A stretch of DNA of 64,000 nt from contig JBBDYH010000161.1 in NCBI GenBank assembly GCA_040901795.1, positions 1 to 64,000 of the forward strand, read 5' to 3'. This document shows, one piece after another, positions 43,029-51,184 of the stretch. Made by a program: the position numbers and the translations under genes. The notes under the pieces were generated by a model that was given only the letters and a program-made list of their open reading frames with translations, was not told the DNA's origin and ran no database searches. This DNA is from JBBDYH01 sp040901795 (GTDB lineage: Bacteria; Planctomycetota; Planctomycetia; Pirellulales; JALHPA01). The number at the start of each line of letters is the position of its first letter. Within the stretch, counting starts at the first letter, position 1.

Positions 43029-44429
43029 GTGGCCGATACCCAAACTAGCCAGCCCCACGTTTCTAGCGCGCTCGCGCCTGTGCGTAGCGAGGACGACTTC
43101 GAGCTCGAGGTCGTGGGCCGCATCCCGGACGCGCTGGCCGGCGCTTATTACCGCAACGGACCGTTTCCGCAATTCGACCCACAGGGCCCGTACTTTCCTT
43201 ATCTCGGCGACGGCATGATCCAGGGCTTCTTCCTCGAGCCCAACAAAGCGGGTGGCCGCGCCCATGCGGGCCGGGCCCGCTATCGCAACCGCTGGGTTCG
43301 CACGCCGAAATGGCACGCAGAGCACAAGGCCGGACGTCTGTTGTTCGAAGGCTTTGGCACGCCAGTCGACCCTTCCGTCGCCGACGTCATTCCGGTCCCG
43401 TCAAACATCAACATCATCCACCATGCCGGCAAGCTGTTGGCCCTGGACGAGCACGGCGAACCGTTCGAGCTCGATCCGGAAGGACTCGAGTGCGGCGCCT
43501 TTCTGAACACCGGCGGCAAGCGCTCGGCGCACCCGAAGGTCGATCCCGAGACCGGCGAGATGGTCTGGTTCGCCTATTTCGCGGGTCCCGAGCCGTTCAG
43601 CAACCTGATCGACTATGGCGTCACGGACAAAACCGGGAAGGTCACGCGCCGTGATCGTTTCGCGGCGCCCTACGCGTCCCTGGTCCATGACTTCATGGTG
43701 ACGCGGAACTACGTGATGTTTCCGGTCATGCCTCTTATCGGCGACCTGGCGCGCGCGAGGAAGGGCCTGCCGCCGCTGGCCTGGGAACCGGACAACAGCG
43801 GCTTCCTTGGCGTCATGAAACGCAACGCCCCTGTCGATTCGATTCGCTGGTTCGAGATCGAGCCCCGCTTCTTTCTCCACTCGATGAACGCCTGGGAGGA
43901 CGGCGACAGAATTCATTGTGAAGTGACCGAATTTCCCCACCCGCCGGTCTTTCCCAACGCCGACGGGTCGCCCAGCCAGCCGACCGAAGGCAGGCTGACG
44001 CGCTGGACGATTGACCTTGCCGGCACGGAGGTGCAGTGCCAGCCGCTCGACGATCTCAATGCGGAGATGCCGCGCTTCGATGAACGCAACGCGGGTCTCC
44101 CCTATCGCCACGGCTGGTACATGGCCAACATCGGCAGCGATCACCCGCTGAGGCACAACGCCATCGCGCACATCGACCTGGCGACTGGCCAGCGTGAAGA
44201 GCGAATTCTACAGCCCGGCGATGTGGCGGGCGAGCCGCTCTTTGTGCCGCGTTCACCCTCCGCGCCGGAAGGCGACGGCTACATCATCGCGCTGGTCTAC
44301 CGCGCGGCGACCAACACCAGCGAACTGTTGATCCTCCCTGCCCAGGACATCGCGGGCGAACCCGCCGCGGTGCTGAAAGTCCCGCGCCGCGTGCCGGGCG
44401 GTTTGCACGGTAACTTCGTCCCCGCCTAG
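43029..44429 (+). CDS. Carotenoid oxygenase (RPE65 family)
   Basis: A 466-residue carotenoid cleavage dioxygenase. The four iron-binding His are visible: H168 (SAHPKVD), H220 (LVHDFMV), H284 (FLHSMNAWE) and H460 (GGLHGNF). Other family blocks are YYRNGPFPQFDP, GDGMIQGFF and PSNINIIHHAGKLLALDEHGEP. Such enzymes cleave carotenoid or lignin-derived stilbene double bonds. It starts with GTG at 43029 after a purine-rich region. There is no signal peptide. It is isolated among accessory genes; substrate cannot be told. Confidence 0.94.
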   Translation: MADTQTSQPHVSSALAPVRSEDDFELEVVGRIPDALAGAYYRNGPFPQFDPQGPYFPYLGDGMIQGFFLEPNKAGGRAHAGRARYRNRWVRTPKWHAEHKAGRLLFEGFGTPVDPSVADVIPVPSNINIIHHAGKLLALDEHGEPFELDPEGLECGAFLNTGGKRSAHPKVDPETGEMVWFAYFAGPEPFSNLIDYGVTDKTGKVTRRDRFAAPYASLVHDFMVTRNYVMFPVMPLIGDLARARKGLPPLAWEPDNSGFLGVMKRNAPVDSIRWFEIEPRFFLHSMNAWEDGDRIHCEVTEFPHPPVFPNADGSPSQPTEGRLTRWTIDLAGTEVQCQPLDDLNAEMPRFDERNAGLPYRHGWYMANIGSDHPLRHNAIAHIDLATGQREERILQPGDVAGEPLFVPRSPSAPEGDGYIIALVYRAATNTSELLILPAQDIAGEPAAVLKVPRRVPGGLHGNFVPA

Positions 44430-44652
44430 GTTTTCTCCCAAGCGCGGGTATGCACGAGCGGTGGGTCCTTCCGGCTGCGGCTGCCATGCTCAAAGATGCC
44501 CGGCGCAGGGACCGCCGAATGACAAAAGCGTTTGCCTAAATGGACCAGCTTGCCGCTAAGCTAAGGGCCCCAGGCGCCAGAGGTCTGGCGTAATCGGCAT
44601 TGGCTGGACGGTACTGCAACGGTAGGCGACCGTTAATGAAGGCTTGCCGTAG

Positions 44653-45675
44653 CTACTCGTACGAAGCGAGCGGCATCGGCTCTTGCCCAGCGCGCGTTCC
44701 AGCGGCACGCCAAACAACCGGCGAAATCGTCTCCGGCACGAAATGGACTGAACCGTCCATTACGGCAATGTTAACTCCGACCGGATGATAGCTTCGGGCT
44801 GTGATAGCCGCATAGGTCGTTTGCGTCGCGCTCGTTCCCTCTTGGCGGGAATTGAAATCCACGTCATACGTGCGGCCGTCAGTATGCGTGTAGGGAACCA
44901 CTGTGTTCGGCGGAAACACGGTCGTTATCCCGCTATGGTGAACACGGCCGTCGCACCATTCCGTATGGCCCGTGTTGTCATTCGTGTTCGGCCCTAGCTT
45001 GAAATTTGCGCCGGCTGCAAAGGTCGCGATTGAATCGGCGGAAGCGGGCGGATTCGGCCCCGGATCGGCCGTGTTGCGGAAGTATGGCGTAAACGCCTTG
45101 ACTTCGGCCACGCAAAGCGTCTTGCTTAGGCCGTCTGGGAAGTGCCCAGGCCGCAAGCGGCTGTTGACGAAGAAACTGCCGTCGCCACCCGCACCGGTAG
45201 CGGCATCAAAGACTTTCCACGTCCCAAAATTGAAGCCGTAGGTATGCGGATGGATGAGTGGTTGTCCGCTCGCGTTGACGCGCATCGCATCGTTGGCTTC
45301 GGTCGGACAAACGTAGTTCGGAATACGCATCGTCGGTACGCCGGTATTCGCTTGCGCGTCCCAAGCGACGTTCAGATTCACGCGGTTGTAGGCGCTCCCT
45401 TCCTCAAGGTAGGGCAAAATGCGTCCGTGGATTGACCATGAACCGTTGTTGCCCTGAATCGTTGCGCCCACGGGAAACAAGGCGCTTGGCGGGTACACTC
45501 GGCGCGCGTCCAGATGGTTGTGGACTGCCAGCGCAATTTGCTTCAAACTGTTTTGGCAACTCGTGCGCCGTGCTGCCTCGCGTGCGGCTTGCACGGCCGG
45601 AAGCAAGAGAGCAACAAGCACGCCGATAATCGCAATGACAACAAGTAGCTCGACTAAAGTGACGGCACGTCGCAT
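44653..45675 (-). CDS. DUF1559 pseudopilin-like protein
   Basis: A 340-residue protein of the DUF1559 family, which is massively expanded in planctomycetes. The N-terminus VTLVELLVVIAIIGVLVALLLPAVQAAREAARR is a type IV pilin-like methylation/transmembrane helix, but the residue before the cleavage point is Ala rather than Gly. LFPVGATIQGNNGSWSIHGRILPYLE and the final VNIAVMDGSVHFVPETI are the family markers. It is probably a secreted or surface protein processed by a prepilin peptidase. It ends 223 bp from the carotenoid oxygenase and is convergent with it. Confidence 0.95.
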   Translation of the reverse strand: MRRAVTLVELLVVIAIIGVLVALLLPAVQAAREAARRTSCQNSLKQIALAVHNHLDARRVYPPSALFPVGATIQGNNGSWSIHGRILPYLEEGSAYNRVNLNVAWDAQANTGVPTMRIPNYVCPTEANDAMRVNASGQPLIHPHTYGFNFGTWKVFDAATGAGGDGSFFVNSRLRPGHFPDGLSKTLCVAEVKAFTPYFRNTADPGPNPPASADSIATFAAGANFKLGPNTNDNTGHTEWCDGRVHHSGITTVFPPNTVVPYTHTDGRTYDVDFNSRQEGTSATQTTYAAITARSYHPVGVNIAVMDGSVHFVPETISPVVWRAAGTRAGQEPMPLASYE

Positions 45676-45756
45676 GGCTGGCTCCTTTTCTGTTCAGGGC
45701 GCTTTGAGTTTAAGCGACCGGAACCGTGAGGGTCCAGACGACATTCACCGACAGAC

Positions 45757-45799
45757 CAAAAGAAAAAGTCCCCGAAAGCAACGAGGCTTCCGGGGACTT
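45757..45799 (-). terminator. Rho-independent terminator
   Basis: On the minus strand a 14-bp stem (AAGTCCCCGGAAGC against GCTTTCGGGGACTT, one G-T pair, 6-base loop) is followed by TTTCTTTT. It stands 9 bp after the cysteine-rich peptide gene and should end the csoR-like operon. Confidence 0.85.
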
Positions 45800-45807
45800 C
45801 CCCTAGA

Positions 45808-46002
45808 CTACTTCTCAGCGTTCAGCGGGCAGCAGTTTTCGCAAGGCAATTCTTCGCCGGTTGCCGGGCAGATATAACCTGCGCAACAGGACTGCTCCGT
45901 CGTCGGCTTCGTCGTCGCGTTGGCACTAGCCATGACCAATCCGGCAACGAGCGTCAAAGGTACGATGCCCAAGAGCACCGCACCGAAACCACGTCGGTCC
46001 AT
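45808..46002 (-). CDS. Secreted cysteine-rich small peptide
   Basis: A 64-residue peptide starting MDRRGFGAVLLGIV. A hydrophobic signal (LLGIVPLTLVAGLVMASANA) is followed by a short mature part with six Cys: C39 C40, C45, C54, C57 C58 (SCCAGYICPA and PCENCCP). It has no known family. It lies 53 bp after the CsoR-family gene and before a strong terminator. A metal-binding or sulfur-carrying role is an inference from the cysteines and the adjacent repressor. Confidence 0.72.
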   Translation of the reverse strand: MDRRGFGAVLLGIVPLTLVAGLVMASANATTKPTTEQSCCAGYICPATGEELPCENCCPLNAEK

Positions 46003-46055
46003 AACCAGACCCTCCGCAAAGGAAAATCGTCGCGCGGGTAGGCACCATGCCTGCC

Positions 46056-46346
46056 TCACTTGACGAATTTGTAAATAGCTTCCATCAAATCGTCGTACAC
46101 GCAGCAGTCGCCTGAACGGATCGCGTCGGTCGCGCACCGTTCCAGGTAGTTGCGAAGTACGGCCTTCGTTGCCGCACGCATGGCTGCTTGTGTGCTGGCA
46201 AGCTGTTGTAAAACCTCAAGGCACGGGCGATCTTCTTCGATCATGCGGACGATACCGCGGACTTGCCCTTCCACGCGGCCCAGCCGCTGCGTAAGGTCTC
46301 GTCGCGTTTCGTCGGCGTAAATGGGCAAAACCGTCTTTTGTTTCAT
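46056..46346 (-). CDS. CsoR/FrmR-family repressor with Cys-Tyr-Cys site
   Basis: A 96-residue all-helical repressor of the DUF156 (CsoR/RcnR/FrmR) family: RLGRVEGQVRGIVRMIEEDRPC and VLQQLASTQAAMRAATKAVL. Family sensing residues lie at C42, Y67 and C71; their spacing is the same as the Cys-His-Cys set of copper sensor CsoR, but the His is Tyr. Persulfide sensor CstR keeps only the two Cys. So a persulfide, aldehyde or different metal ligand is more likely than Cu(I). Extra C81-C82 is unusual. It probably regulates itself and the small peptide gene. Confidence 0.93.
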   Translation of the reverse strand: MKQKTVLPIYADETRRDLTQRLGRVEGQVRGIVRMIEEDRPCLEVLQQLASTQAAMRAATKAVLRNYLERCATDAIRSGDCCVYDDLMEAIYKFVK

Positions 46347-46375
46347 TGCTTCTGCTCCTACTCCCTACCAGTATG

Positions 46376-47023
46376 CTACGGGTGTGGACCATCGCGGTCA
46401 AGGTGGGGCCGCATGACCGCGGCAATCACTAGCCGCAGCGCTTGAGAATCCGCTGAAGGCTTGCCCAGCGCCCACTTGCCGCCCTTTTTGGTTGGGATAC
46501 CCCGCCGATCTAACTCCTGGCAAATCCGCGATTGGCTCCAGACCTGGGCGTGCAGCTTGTAGATCAATACCAGGGCTTTCTATTCCTGCTTGTTCGGCAC
46601 CAACGTCGTTCCGTCCGCGGCAAGGTCGAAGCCGTAGAGCAACCCGCCGCACCTTTCGCCGTTCTTACGTTTGAACGTCAGCGCTGCCTTTGTCCGCTCG
46701 GAGATCGTCTGGCGCTCCCACGCTGCAATGACGAGTTGTAGGTTGAACAGCAACAAGCCGTTCGCAGTCCGCGTATCCACGTAGTCATTGACCGAGAAGA
46801 GGTGCTTGCCGTACTTCGAATCGATTCCGAAGTATTCGCGGAGCAGGTGTTGGCCATCGGCGACGTCCCGACATAAACGATCAATCTTCAAGATCAGTAG
46901 GCCATTGGCCACACCGTCGCGGAGAAGCTGCAGGATGCGAGCGAAGCCGTGGCGCTTCAACGACGTTGAGAAGGCGAAGTACGAAGGTAGGTTGGCGGGG
47001 AAACGTAGTAGACGCCGGTAGCT
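46376..47023 (-). pseudogene. Truncated serine recombinase with in-frame amber stop
   Basis: Read on the minus strand, this frame encodes LLILKIDRLCRDVADGQHLL and LVIAAWERQTISERTKAAL, the C-terminal half of a serine recombinase catalytic domain, then the recombinase domain (KLHAQVWSQSRICQEL, RGIPTKKGGKWALG). The catalytic Ser region is missing (the frame opens only after a TAA at 47024-47026), and a TAG at about 46580 interrupts the frame with no frameshift. It is a decayed gene. Confidence 0.8.
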
Positions 47024-47055
47024 TTACGTTTCCAGGGGCGAGGGGTGCGCATCAT
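46957..47055 (-). pseudogene. Possible tyrosine-integrase N-terminal remnant
   Basis: A 32-codon frame starting MMRTPRPWKRKATGVYYV overlaps the recombinase remnant in another frame. This looks like the first residues of planctomycete tyrosine-type integrases, then breaks down. It lies 117 bp beyond the tRNA-Thr 3' end. The identification is weak and based on recalled pattern. Confidence 0.35.
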
Positions 47056-47171
47056 GGGACTCCGCAACAAGGCTTGTTCGCGGAATTGCCCTGATTTTTT
47101 GAACCGTGCACTTTACCGTGCACAACCGTGCAAACCTGAAAGGGGGTCATCCCAAACCCCTTGTTTTCAAA

Positions 47172-47245
47172 AGCCAGCGAAGGGAGTCGAACCCTTAACC
47201 CCCGCATTACGAATGCGGTGCTCTGCCAATTGAAGCTACGCTGGC
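47172..47245 (-). tRNA. tRNA-Thr (anticodon CGT)
   Basis: A 74-nt tRNA on the minus strand: acceptor GCCAGCG/CGCTGGC, anticodon stem CCGCA/TGCGG with loop TTCGTAA (anticodon CGT, decoding ACG), T arm AAGGG-TTCGACT-CCCTT. The CCA end is not encoded. It sits beside recombinase remnants, consistent with use of its 3' end as an integration site. Confidence 0.94.
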
Positions 47246-47397
47246 GGGTTGGCCTGGCGACGAGCCGCCACGAGAAGCCCTGCGGCCAGGTGACGTTCCG
47301 TCGCCGGAACCCTAAATGCTAAAAGGCTCTACGCCAATCGTCAAGTGCGAGCCGCGGCGGGTAGTGGGCCAGTTTGAACAGGACAATACGAGGCGGC

Positions 47398-47625
47398 CTA
47401 ATCCGCTTGTGCCGATGCATCTTCGATCTCGCCTGTGCCTTCGCATACCTGACACTTCCCAGAACCACCGCATCCCATGCAGGGCTGCTCTTTAGGCTTT
47501 CGTAGAGGCAGCACGCCAGGCGGCGCAATCACCGCCTGCTTTCCACTGCCGTTGCAAGCTTCGCACCTCCCGGTTCCGCCGCATGACGAACAGGTGGCCA
47601 TAGCCTGGTTCTCCGAACTAGACAT
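47398..47625 (-). CDS. DnaJ-type zinc-finger small protein
   Basis: A 75-residue protein with four CxxCxGxG-like knuckles in two groups: TCSSCGGTGRCEACNGSG (residues about 11-28) and CMGCGGSGKCQVCEGTG (about 49-65). These match the cysteine-rich zinc centre of DnaJ without the J domain. Such small proteins may be zinc-binding redox or chaperone cofactors; a specific function is not known. It reads divergently from the split gene at 47654. Confidence 0.85.
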   Translation of the reverse strand: MSSSENQAMATCSSCGGTGRCEACNGSGKQAVIAPPGVLPLRKPKEQPCMGCGGSGKCQVCEGTGEIEDASAQAD

Positions 47626-47653
47626 AGCGAGGGTGGAAGCGCAGAATTAGACC

Positions 47654-47992
47654 ATGCCAAACCGCTCACGCAAGAAGGCCGGGAAGGATTTCAAACAGAT
47701 TGCACGCTCCGTCGTGGATCAGGCAACGGGCGCCTCTCCGCCCCAGAAGAAGCTGCCGCGCCCGGTGAAGAAACGCGACGCCGCCGACGTGGACCGCGCG
47801 GAGTCCGAAGGGATGGCTCAGCCTCAGGGCATGCGACCCAAGCAGGCCAAGTAGAAAGACCCCGCCGCCGTCGCACTAGGCCGCAAGGGCGGCTTAAAGG
47901 GCGGCAAGGCGAGGGCACAACGGCTTACCAAGCAGCAGCTTTCGCAAAGTGCGCGCAAAGCTGCGAAGGCCCGTTCGGGCCACGATTCCTAA
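47654..47992 (+). pseudogene. Small basic protein split by an in-frame amber codon
   Basis: From ATG 47654 the frame MPNRSRKKAGKDFKQIARSV continues to a TAG at 47852-47854 and then, in the same frame, KDPAAVALGRKGGLKGGKAR and LTKQQLSQSARKAAKARSG to the TAA at 47990. Intact planctomycete and other bacterial homologues, as I recall, run through this junction (PAAVALGRLGGLKGGKAR). The 66-residue N-terminal part and 45-residue C-terminal part thus belong to one disrupted gene, or are read through an amber suppressor. Likely a DNA/RNA-binding basic protein. Confidence 0.78.
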
Positions 47993-48039
47993 CGTGGCTC
48001 AGTAGGTCTGTCGTCTTTCGGCTGCTCAGAATCGCCTAT

Positions 48040-48138
48040 GAACCGCTAACACAACCGGCACACAGTAACCCGAAGCGTGAGCGAGGAACGGGCAGATTCG
48101 GCCTCGCTTACGCGTCGGGTTACTATTGTTAGCGGTTC
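48040..48138. repeat. 99-bp MITE-like palindromic repeat, copy 2
   Basis: Same 99-bp element as 3302-3400 with three mismatches. Here the outer arms are perfect: GAACCGCTAACA (48040-48051) and TGTTAGCGGTTC (48127-48138). The internal GTAACCCGAAGCG and CGCTTACGCGTCGGGTTAC arms are also inverted. Confidence 0.9.
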
Positions 48139-49281
48139 TATGTCATCGCGGAAGCCAAAGACAGCTTGGGCGCGAGTCTTCCACTTAGGAAAGGCGGTCT
48201 GGATCGTCAGCAGCCCTGTGAACCATCGTATTGCCAAGTGGCACAAAAGCACCCCCTTGACAACCGGGCCACCATATGGTACATGTGAACACACCATGCG
48301 CCGCTGCGATCGTGGCGCACGGCCGCCGCTCTTTGGCAATTCAAAAAAACACCACGCTGGAGTTCAAGCTTCAGCTTGTCTGGCGCTGGAGTTCAAGCTT
48401 CAGCTTGTCTGGCGTTTGAGTTCAAGCGATAGCGTGTCTTCTCTGGTCGAACTCCTACCGCCAGATTGTCTCCCTCCAAGCCCAAGCTCACCACGCGCCA
48501 TTTCGTCCCTGAATTCCACTTGCCGGCGCGTTGCCCGGCTGCTCACAACCCCAACCCGCGAAGGACCTTGTGCCAATGCGGCGTCAGATTCAAGCGCGAA
48601 TTTGTGTGCCTTCCGCGTGATTTTCAGCAAACGGCCCGCACGCATCCCGCAATGCCGACCCCGGACACCCGAAGCCGCTACCTTGATGAATTGCAACGTA
48701 GCGCGCAACACGGGAACAAAAGCGCATCAATTCCGCGGCGGCCCGCGCAAGCGGATGCTCCAACTCGGTGCAGTGTATCGATTTCCGGAAAGCCGCCAAC
48801 GATCCGGCCCGCGAATTACTGCGCAAAATCCGTGATTTGAATTATTTTTCGCGAAAGTCCGCACTCGATGCGCAGTAATTCACCCGTCCCAATCGAACGC
48901 TTCAAAGTTGTTCGACGCGGACCCGTTGAAGAGGCCGCCGCGCGCATGAAGAGGTCATAGCCGTCGCCGCTGTCGGCTTGGATCGCGGTATTGAACACCG
49001 AGTGCCAGATGATCAACCAGTCGGGCTCCTCCCCAGTAACGCAAAGTAAAGAAACTGGTCCGAAACTGGTCAATGACCGACGTATCGACTTCCAAGCCAG
49101 GGTCACTGCTTCACCGGGGGGCCAGTGCGCGGAACGTCGTCGCCCGATGCGCTGGCTGCTTTTGCGGGGAAGCAAGATGGTTACGTGGTCGACACCCTTC
49201 AACTCGGACTCTATCGATCGATGGTTGATTGGAAGAACAAGCGGCGCGCGGAGCAATGGTAAAGGGTCGGCGGCAGGCAGC
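48139..49281. other. Gene-poor stretch with repeats and decayed sequence
   Basis: No gene is supported over 1.1 kb. At 48357-48440 there are three GGAGTTCAAGC hairpin units (CAAGC-TTCA-GCTTG). From about 49080 to 49262 the frame YRLPSQGHCFTGGPVRG, AALAAFAGKQDGYVVDTLQLG, RSMVDWKNKRRAEQW with TAA looks like the end of a coding sequence, with a TGA just before, so a remnant is possible. The stretch 48891-49050 has no readable gene. Confidence 0.5.
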
Positions 49282-49335
49282 GTAGCCATCACGCTCCGCG
49301 TGATGTGCCCCTCTCGCGGAGCGAGAGGACTACAC
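49282..49335. repeat. 55-bp double-hairpin element, copy 2
   Basis: CATCACGC-TCC-GCGTGATG (49287-49305) and CCTCTCGC-GGA-GCGAGAGG (49310-49328) followed by ACTACAC, as at 16849-16903. It too is 19-20 bp beyond the stop of a minus-strand gene. Confidence 0.88.
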
Positions 49336-49354
49336 CACGGCACACTGAGTATGT

Positions 49355-51184
49355 CTACTTCATCTTCACCTTCTCCAGCCAGCGAGCGCGGAGCAGGTTG
49401 CCCGGGCGCTGCGGCGAATCGTCTTGGCGATAGACGTCGATCGCCTCGGCCAGCTTGCCCTGCGCCTCATAGGTGCGGGTCAGGCTGTAATTGAGGTGCG
49501 GCTGCCAGAGAGGATTCTCCCAGCTTGTGAAGTAGTTGATCGCAGTCGGGTACTCGCCCTGTTCGGCCTTGATCTGGCCCACCCACAGTTTGGCCGCCTG
49601 GTCGGCGCGGCGAAACTCACCGACGCGGCTTTCGACGATCTGGTTGATTCGTTGTTGTGTCGCGGGATCGTCGGGCCGGGGGAACTTCGATCGCAGGTCA
49701 TCGGTGAGGATTCTTATGATCTCGGCCTGGTCCTCGTCCGAGGCCATCGCTTGTTGCAAATAGCGGATCGCTCCGGTCTCGTGATCGTAGTTGCCAGCAA
49801 GCTGCAGCATGCGACCCACCCCTAGCGGCACGCGGAGGCGGCCTCGTGCAGGACCTCGCTGCTGCGGATTGACCCACTCCGACGGATCCTCGCGCCGCGA
49901 CGTGGTCTTGCGGTCCGTCACCGTTGAATCGATCGGACGAAGCAATCCTTGCAGCGGATAAAGTTCGGCTTGCGCGGCGTCGACCCATGCCTGGTTCTCC
50001 GTTTGCCGTAAGCGCAGCGTCTCATACGGCCGAGTCCAGAGCGCGACCTTCGGCCGCACGTGGGCCGCGCCGGCCAGCTTTTCTTCGATGGCTTGTGGCG
50101 ACGCAGTCAGCACCAGGCGCTGTTCGCCGCCCAGCCGCGACTCGAGGAACTTCATCCGACGGCTCAAATAGCCGGGCGAGGCTTCGACCAGCGCAGCGAC
50201 TTGTTGCAGATCTTCCGACTTGACCGGATACAAACGCTTTTCGTCGAGATCGAGCTGACGCAAGAGCGCATCGTCGGCCACTGCCTGCGCGAGCGTGGCG
50301 ATGCCTCGGCCATCAGGCCCGGGGATCGGCAGCCCGAGAGCGGGATCGAACAAATACAGATCGACGGCCGTGCTGTCCCCTTCGCCGCGTGCAAGCAGGA
50401 GCGCCGGCGCCCAGGGTTTGAGCTGATCCGGCTTGTCGGGATCGCCCAAGCCCAACATCACGACATCGAGGCCTTGCTGCCGCGCCAACAGAATAAAAGT
50501 CCAGGCGCGGTCGCTGGCCGTGCCGCGGCCGAGAAGCACCGTTTCGTACGGCGTGTGCCAACGCGTCGGGAGTTTGTACGAGCTGGTCTCGGGCCAGGCT
50601 TCAACTTCGAGCTGCACGTTGCGGATCGTCCAGTCGAAGAGCCGCATCGCCAGCCGCAACTCCTCGGGATCGTCGGGCGACACGAACCGCAGCGGAGACT
50701 CGGTGCGGCCGGGCTCACCGTTATTTGCCTCGCTGCGACGAGCTTCGCTCTGGCGTGGCTCCGTGCGTACATGATCGGCGATGTGATGCATCCAAACCGC
50801 CTCGCGCAGAAAAGCGAAGTCGTGTTCGTAGAGAAAGCTCTCGTCGTTCAGCGATTGGACGGCGCGGAGGTTGGTCAGCCGCGACGGCAGTTCGTCGAGT
50901 CGCGGCTCGCGCCGCCACGGCACTTTGATCTCCTGGCCGCGCACCCACTGGTTGAGCCGGCTCATGACGAGCTGTTCGGCCTGGCCGAACTCGTACTCGT
51001 CGAGGTTGAAAAGCGTTTCCATCGTCCCGACGAGAATCTCGGCGCGCTGCTGGCTGGTGGCAATGGCGCCGCCGCGACTGGCGCCGCGGCCGGCGCTGGT
51101 GGAGGTGTCGCCGCAACCGGCGAACATGCAAACAAGGAACGTGGCAACCACCGTTCCAATGAATCTCATATCTGTCGGATACAT
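49355..51184 (-). CDS. Large planctomycete lipoprotein with transglutaminase-like region
   Basis: A 609-residue lipoprotein. From the ATG at 51184 (which overlaps the kdsA stop as TGATG) it starts with MYPTDMRFIGTVVATFLVCMFAGC, a lipobox. Residues about 155-240 (RLFDWTIRNVQLEVE, LGRGTASDRAWTFILLARQQGLDVVMLG) resemble the transglutaminase-like fold of bacterial proteins, but the Cys of the usual G-x-C is not seen. A C-terminal helical region (YLQQAMASDEDQAEIIRIL and GEYPTAINYFTSWENPLWQPHLNYSLTRTYEAQGKLAEAIDVY) is TPR-like. It is coupled to kdsA, so a role in envelope biogenesis is plausible. Confidence 0.82.
   Translation of the reverse strand: MYPTDMRFIGTVVATFLVCMFAGCGDTSTSAGRGASRGGAIATSQQRAEILVGTMETLFNLDEYEFGQAEQLVMSRLNQWVRGQEIKVPWRREPRLDELPSRLTNLRAVQSLNDESFLYEHDFAFLREAVWMHHIADHVRTEPRQSEARRSEANNGEPGRTESPLRFVSPDDPEELRLAMRLFDWTIRNVQLEVEAWPETSSYKLPTRWHTPYETVLLGRGTASDRAWTFILLARQQGLDVVMLGLGDPDKPDQLKPWAPALLLARGEGDSTAVDLYLFDPALGLPIPGPDGRGIATLAQAVADDALLRQLDLDEKRLYPVKSEDLQQVAALVEASPGYLSRRMKFLESRLGGEQRLVLTASPQAIEEKLAGAAHVRPKVALWTRPYETLRLRQTENQAWVDAAQAELYPLQGLLRPIDSTVTDRKTTSRREDPSEWVNPQQRGPARGRLRVPLGVGRMLQLAGNYDHETGAIRYLQQAMASDEDQAEIIRILTDDLRSKFPRPDDPATQQRINQIVESRVGEFRRADQAAKLWVGQIKAEQGEYPTAINYFTSWENPLWQPHLNYSLTRTYEAQGKLAEAIDVYRQDDSPQRPGNLLRARWLEKVKMK

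Noticed and set aside
46376..47992. Genome-wide reassignment of UAG to sense
   Set aside because: Other genes here end normally with TAG (for example the sigma factor at 61) and prfA is intact, so the two in-frame TAGs are more simply local decay.
48046..48339. 97-codon minus-strand frame ending in RVTVCRLC
   Set aside because: It is translated repeat; the same ending arises from the 99-bp element at 3302.
48077..48835. 252-codon + strand frame
   Set aside because: Starts inside the 99-bp repeat and crosses GGAGTTCAAGC repeats; no conserved protein pattern.
48991..49494. 167-codon + strand frame
   Set aside because: Crosses the double-hairpin element and overlaps the end of the lipoprotein gene antisense; low-complexity Ser/Arg/Gly composition.
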